From Acidobacteriota bacterium (GTDB lineage: Bacteria > Acidobacteriota > Terriglobia > Acidoferrales > UBA7541), in assembly GCA_019239815.1 (NCBI GenBank), contig JAFAZL010000870.1, positions 1 through 10,096 of the forward strand: 10,096 nt of DNA. The letters are read 5' to 3'. Every line of letters starts with the position of its first letter. The first letter of the stretch is position 1. Below are positions 8,106-10,096 of the stretch, one piece after another. The position numbers were made by a program, and so were the translations under genes. The notes beneath the pieces are model-generated. The model saw only the letters and a list, made by a program, of their open reading frames with translations, had not been told where the DNA came from and searched no databases.

Positions 8106-8130
8106 AAAAAAGCCGCGCAACTCGCGCGGC
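8106..8130 (-). terminator. Intrinsic terminator downstream of the PilZ gene
   Basis: A perfect 7-bp stem, GCCGCGC (8112-8118) with GCGCGGC (8124-8130), closes a 5-base loop. On the minus strand it is followed at once by six T (plus-strand A run 8106-8111). It lies about 32 bases beyond the PilZ stop. Read on the plus strand there is no T run, so it is not a convincing terminator for the DUF5054 gene that ends at 8082. Confidence 0.85.
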
Positions 8131-8162
8131 CAACTTACTCCACCCAATCTCACGCAAAAGCT

Positions 8163-8510
8163 TTAGTCGTCCTTACCCGCCACCTTCCTCCTAACTGGGA
8201 ACTTTGCCTTCGACAGCCACTTCCCCAGCATCTCTAAGGAGCCCGGCGTCACCGCCACAAATCGGATCCCCACGCGCTCCTGCACCGAATGCACCACGAC
8301 CGCCCGCGCCAGCACCGTCTCGCGCGGCGTGTGTCCGATCTTCATGCTCACCACGGTGCCACGTCGCGGCGCTTCTTTTGTCGTCACCGCGCAACCGTGC
8401 AGGCCCAGATCTGCCACCCACGACTGAATATGATCGCCCGACTTCTCACACACCAGCTCCGCGGGGGCGATGAACTGGAACCTGGGCGTCTTGCGTCGTT
8501 CTTTTTCCAT
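8163..8510 (-). CDS. Small PilZ-domain protein
   Basis: A 115-residue single-domain PilZ protein, the family that senses cyclic di-GMP. The N-terminal RxxxR motif is R6-K-T-P-R10, directly followed by FQFIAPAEL. The second motif, normally (D/N)xSxxG, reads D34-L-G-L-H-G39, so the Ser is replaced by Gly. GIRF near residue 81 is a typical late PilZ strand. A basic C-terminal tail (KFPVRRKVAGKDD) follows. The start is ATG at 8510, just before the RxxxR motif, with only a weak GGAA upstream. It is a single-gene unit, divergent from ku and closed by its own terminator. PilZ proteins of this size usually act as adaptors for motility, exopolysaccharide or surface traits; no partner gene is present here. 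The Ser to Gly change may weaken ligand binding (inference). Confidence 0.85.
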   Translation of the reverse strand: MEKERRKTPRFQFIAPAELVCEKSGDHIQSWVADLGLHGCAVTTKEAPRRGTVVSMKIGHTPRETVLARAVVVHSVQERVGIRFVAVTPGSLEMLGKWLSKAKFPVRRKVAGKDD

Positions 8511-8575
8511 TGGTTTCCAATGGGCCGAGGTCCTGATATCTTACACGAGCTGCAACGCTGGAGCGAGGCCGCCTC

Positions 8576-8601
8576 GGTACTAAGCCGGTACGGTAATTAC
8601 C
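8576..8601. repeat. GGTAC direct repeats and a GGTAATTACC palindrome in the pilZ-ku gap
   Basis: GGTAC occurs at 8576-8580 and 8587-8591, followed directly by the perfect 10-base palindrome GGTAATTACC (8592-8601). The cluster sits about 50 bases before the ku start, just upstream of a possible -10 (TAGAAT, 8613-8618). It may be a regulator site, but no matching -35 was found and the bases could be chance. Confidence 0.3.
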
Positions 8602-8639
8602 CGATTGCTCCCTAGAATCTCTTCCTTAGCATGAAATCT

Positions 8640-8644
8640 GGAGG
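8640..8644 (+). promoter_or_regulatory. Ribosome binding site of ku
   Basis: GGAGG lies 7 bases before the ATG at 8652. It settles the ku start there rather than at the in-frame ATG at 8631, which would put this site inside the gene. Confidence 0.85.
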
Positions 8645-8651
8645 TTTCTGC

Positions 8652-9485
8652 ATGGCCAGCTCTGTTTGGAAAGGAACTCTCACCTTCGGTTTGCTCGCGA
8701 TTCCAATCAAACTTTACACCGCAGCACGCAGCCAGCGGATCAATCTCCATCAGCTTCACAAAGTTTGCCACACGCGTTTGAAGCAGCCGCTTTTCTGCCC
8801 GCACTGCAATCGCCAGGTCGATCGCAGCGAAGTCGTAAAGGGCTACGAATACGAAAAGGGGCAGTACGTCATCGTGACCGACGAGGAACTGAAGAAAATC
8901 ACGCCGCGTTCCAGCACCGTAATGGAGCTTGTGGCTTTCGTGAAGCAAGATCAGATCGACCCCATTTATTTCGATGCTTCCTATTTCATGCTTCCGGACA
9001 AGGAAGCCGAGAAGCCCTACGCCTTGCTCTTGAAAACGCTCGAAGACAGCGGACGTGTTGGCATCGCGACTGTAACCATGCACCAGCGCGAGTACACCGT
9101 TTTCATCCGCCCGCGCAAGAACGGTCTCACCATTCACACCATGTACTACCAGAACGAGATTCGCGAAGTCGCAGGCTATGGCAAGGCCGAAAAAGATGTG
9201 AAGCTCAAGCCCGCCGAAATCAAGCTCGCCGAGCAACTCGTCGAAAGCCTCTCGACCGACTTCAAGCCCCAACAATTTCACGACAAGTTTCAAGACAATC
9301 TGAAGGCGCTCATCGAAGCTAAGCAGAAGGGCAGAGAAGTGATCGAGGAAGAAAAGCCGAAGCCGGCCCGCGTCATCGACATGATGGAAGCCCTAAAACG
9401 CAGCCTCGCCCAAACCGAAGCGCAAAAACAGAAAAAGCCGGCTCGCCGCACCGGTACCGAAAACCACCGCCGCAAAGCCAGTTAG
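8652..9485 (+). CDS. ku: Ku protein, non-homologous end joining
   Basis: A 277-residue bacterial Ku, the homodimeric ring that binds double-strand DNA ends and recruits ligase LigD. The start ATG at 8652 gives MASSVWKGTLTFGLLAIPIKLY, the standard opening of bacterial Ku. Residues about 1-190 form the core barrel. A Cys-rich segment with C39, C49 and C52 (FCPHC) resembles the metal-binding-like knuckle seen in many bacterial Ku proteins. GYEYEKGQYVIVTDEEL at about 69-85 and a run with TIHTMYYQNEIRE near 165 are strong family blocks. The C-terminus from about residue 240 is rich in Lys, Arg and Glu (ALKRSLAQTEAQKQKKPARR), typical of the DNA-binding tail. No ligD lies in the window, so the ligase must be elsewhere. 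It is transcribed alone, divergent from pilZ and convergent with rmuC. Confidence 0.95.
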   Translation: MASSVWKGTLTFGLLAIPIKLYTAARSQRINLHQLHKVCHTRLKQPLFCPHCNRQVDRSEVVKGYEYEKGQYVIVTDEELKKITPRSSTVMELVAFVKQDQIDPIYFDASYFMLPDKEAEKPYALLLKTLEDSGRVGIATVTMHQREYTVFIRPRKNGLTIHTMYYQNEIREVAGYGKAEKDVKLKPAEIKLAEQLVESLSTDFKPQQFHDKFQDNLKALIEAKQKGREVIEEEKPKPARVIDMMEALKRSLAQTEAQKQKKPARRTGTENHRRKAS

Positions 9486-9508
9486 CGCAGCGTCTTATTC
9501 AAAAAGCT

Positions 9509-9533
9509 CATTCTGAGCGAAGCGAAGGATCTC
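9509..9533. repeat. Single copy of a CATTCTGAGCGAAGCGAAG-type dispersed repeat
   Basis: The 25 bases starting CATTCTGAGCGAAGCGAAGG and ending ATCTC match a short intergenic repeat that I recall as frequent in acidobacteria and some other phyla. It lies in the 97-base gap between the convergent ku and rmuC genes. Only one copy is present here. The gap has no hairpin with a T run, so neither gene has a visible intrinsic terminator. Confidence 0.6.
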
Positions 9534-9582
9534 AGCCGCAACCGAATCGCAACCGTGTCAGTCTCGCGGCGTAGTCGCTCTC

Positions 9583-10096
9583 TCACTTCCCGTTCCCCCG
9601 CCCAGCCGTGGCCGAAATCCCCAACTGCAACTGCTCACCCTCAATTGCCGCAGGTGGCGTCCCCCCACTCAACACGTTCTCCAACGTATTCTGCGCCTTC
9701 TCGAACCGTCGATCCGCCTCGCTGTAACTCTGCTGCGCGTTCTTCAAATGCGTCCCCAACTTCTCAAACACTTCCGCGAATGTCCCCAAATTCTTCTGCA
9801 CTCCATTCAAATTTGCCAGCAGCCGTCGCGCATTCTCCTCGATTCGCATGCCTTGCAATCCCATCGCGACGACACACAAATGCGCGTAGAGCGAATTCGG
9901 CGACACCGCAATGATCTTCTTGCTCCGGCAATATTCGTCCACCTGCACGCCGCGGTTATCGGTTGTTCCGAGCAACTCGCAATAGACGTTTTCCGACGGC
10001 ACGAACATCAGCGCCACATCCAGAGTCCCTTCGCTGGGCACAATGTATTTCTTGGCAATCGCGTCGGCATGCCCCTTCACCGCCGTGGCGAACGCT
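9583..10096 (-). CDS. rmuC: RmuC family DNA recombination protein, C-terminal part, cut by window edge
   Basis: The last 170 residues of an RmuC protein, whose family limits recombination at inverted repeats and has a nuclease-like core after a long coiled coil. The reading frame stays open to the right edge (AFATAV before KGHADAIAKKYIVPSEG), so the GTG at 10080 is internal and the true start lies outside. Core family blocks are SEGTLDVALMFVPSENVYCE and SPNSLYAHLCVVAMGLQ. A C-terminal helical segment (about 9640-9790; NLGTFAEVFEKLGTHLKNAQQSY) looks like the usual trailing coiled coil, and the last 30 residues are Gly/Ala/Pro-rich. It converges on ku. RmuC proteins are normally 350-500 residues, so over half is missing from view. 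Confidence 0.9.
   Translation of the reverse strand, partial: AFATAVKGHADAIAKKYIVPSEGTLDVALMFVPSENVYCELLGTTDNRGVQVDEYCRSKKIIAVSPNSLYAHLCVVAMGLQGMRIEENARRLLANLNGVQKNLGTFAEVFEKLGTHLKNAQQSYSEADRRFEKAQNTLENVLSGGTPPAAIEGEQLQLGISATAGRGNGK

Noticed and set aside
8112..8130. The GC-rich hairpin considered as a terminator for the plus-strand operon ending at 8082.
   Set aside because: On the plus strand the stem is followed by CAACTTAC with no T run; the T run is present only on the minus strand.

Overview
The window looks like chromosomal DNA from a soil bacterium, most likely an acidobacterium (Koribacter/Sulfotelmatobacter-like). This is a guess from the evenly high G+C, the gene mix (a DUF5054 protein with a Tat signal, a PYROXD2-like pair, a small PilZ protein, a stand-alone Ku), and a copy near 9509 of the CATTCTGAGCGAAGCGAAG-type dispersed repeat common in such genomes. 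No rRNA, tRNA, transposase, phage gene or CRISPR array is visible. The DNA is densely coded and no gap without a gene exceeds about 220 bases.

Layout. (1) Positions 1-924, minus strand: a GcvT-like folate-binding aminomethyltransferase that runs off the left edge, with a good sigma-70-type promoter and ribosome binding site. (2) Positions 925-1140: a divergent intergenic region. (3) Positions 1141-8082, plus strand: a tight four-gene run with gaps of 2, 12 and 7 bases. It holds two tandem PYROXD2-like FAD oxidoreductases, a class III PLP aminotransferase, and a Tat-exported DUF5054 protein with a glycoside hydrolase 38-like N-terminal half. (4) Positions 8106-8510, minus strand: a small PilZ-domain gene followed by a clear intrinsic terminator. 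(5) Positions 8652-9485, plus strand: ku, for non-homologous end joining. (6) Positions 9509-9533: the dispersed repeat. (7) Positions 9583-10096, minus strand: the C-terminal part of rmuC, running off the right edge.

Working together. The most interesting unit is the divergent GcvT-like gene facing the PYROXD2-PYROXD2-aminotransferase run. GcvT-family proteins take one-carbon units from N-methyl or aminomethyl groups onto tetrahydrofolate. FAD amine-oxidase-fold enzymes can oxidise C-N bonds. Class III aminotransferases remove terminal amino groups. Together they suggest an uncharacterised pathway for breaking down an N-methylated amine or amino acid, but this is inference from context; no substrate can be read from the sequence. 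The right-hand genes (pilZ, ku, rmuC) are separate transcription units for c-di-GMP sensing and DNA maintenance.
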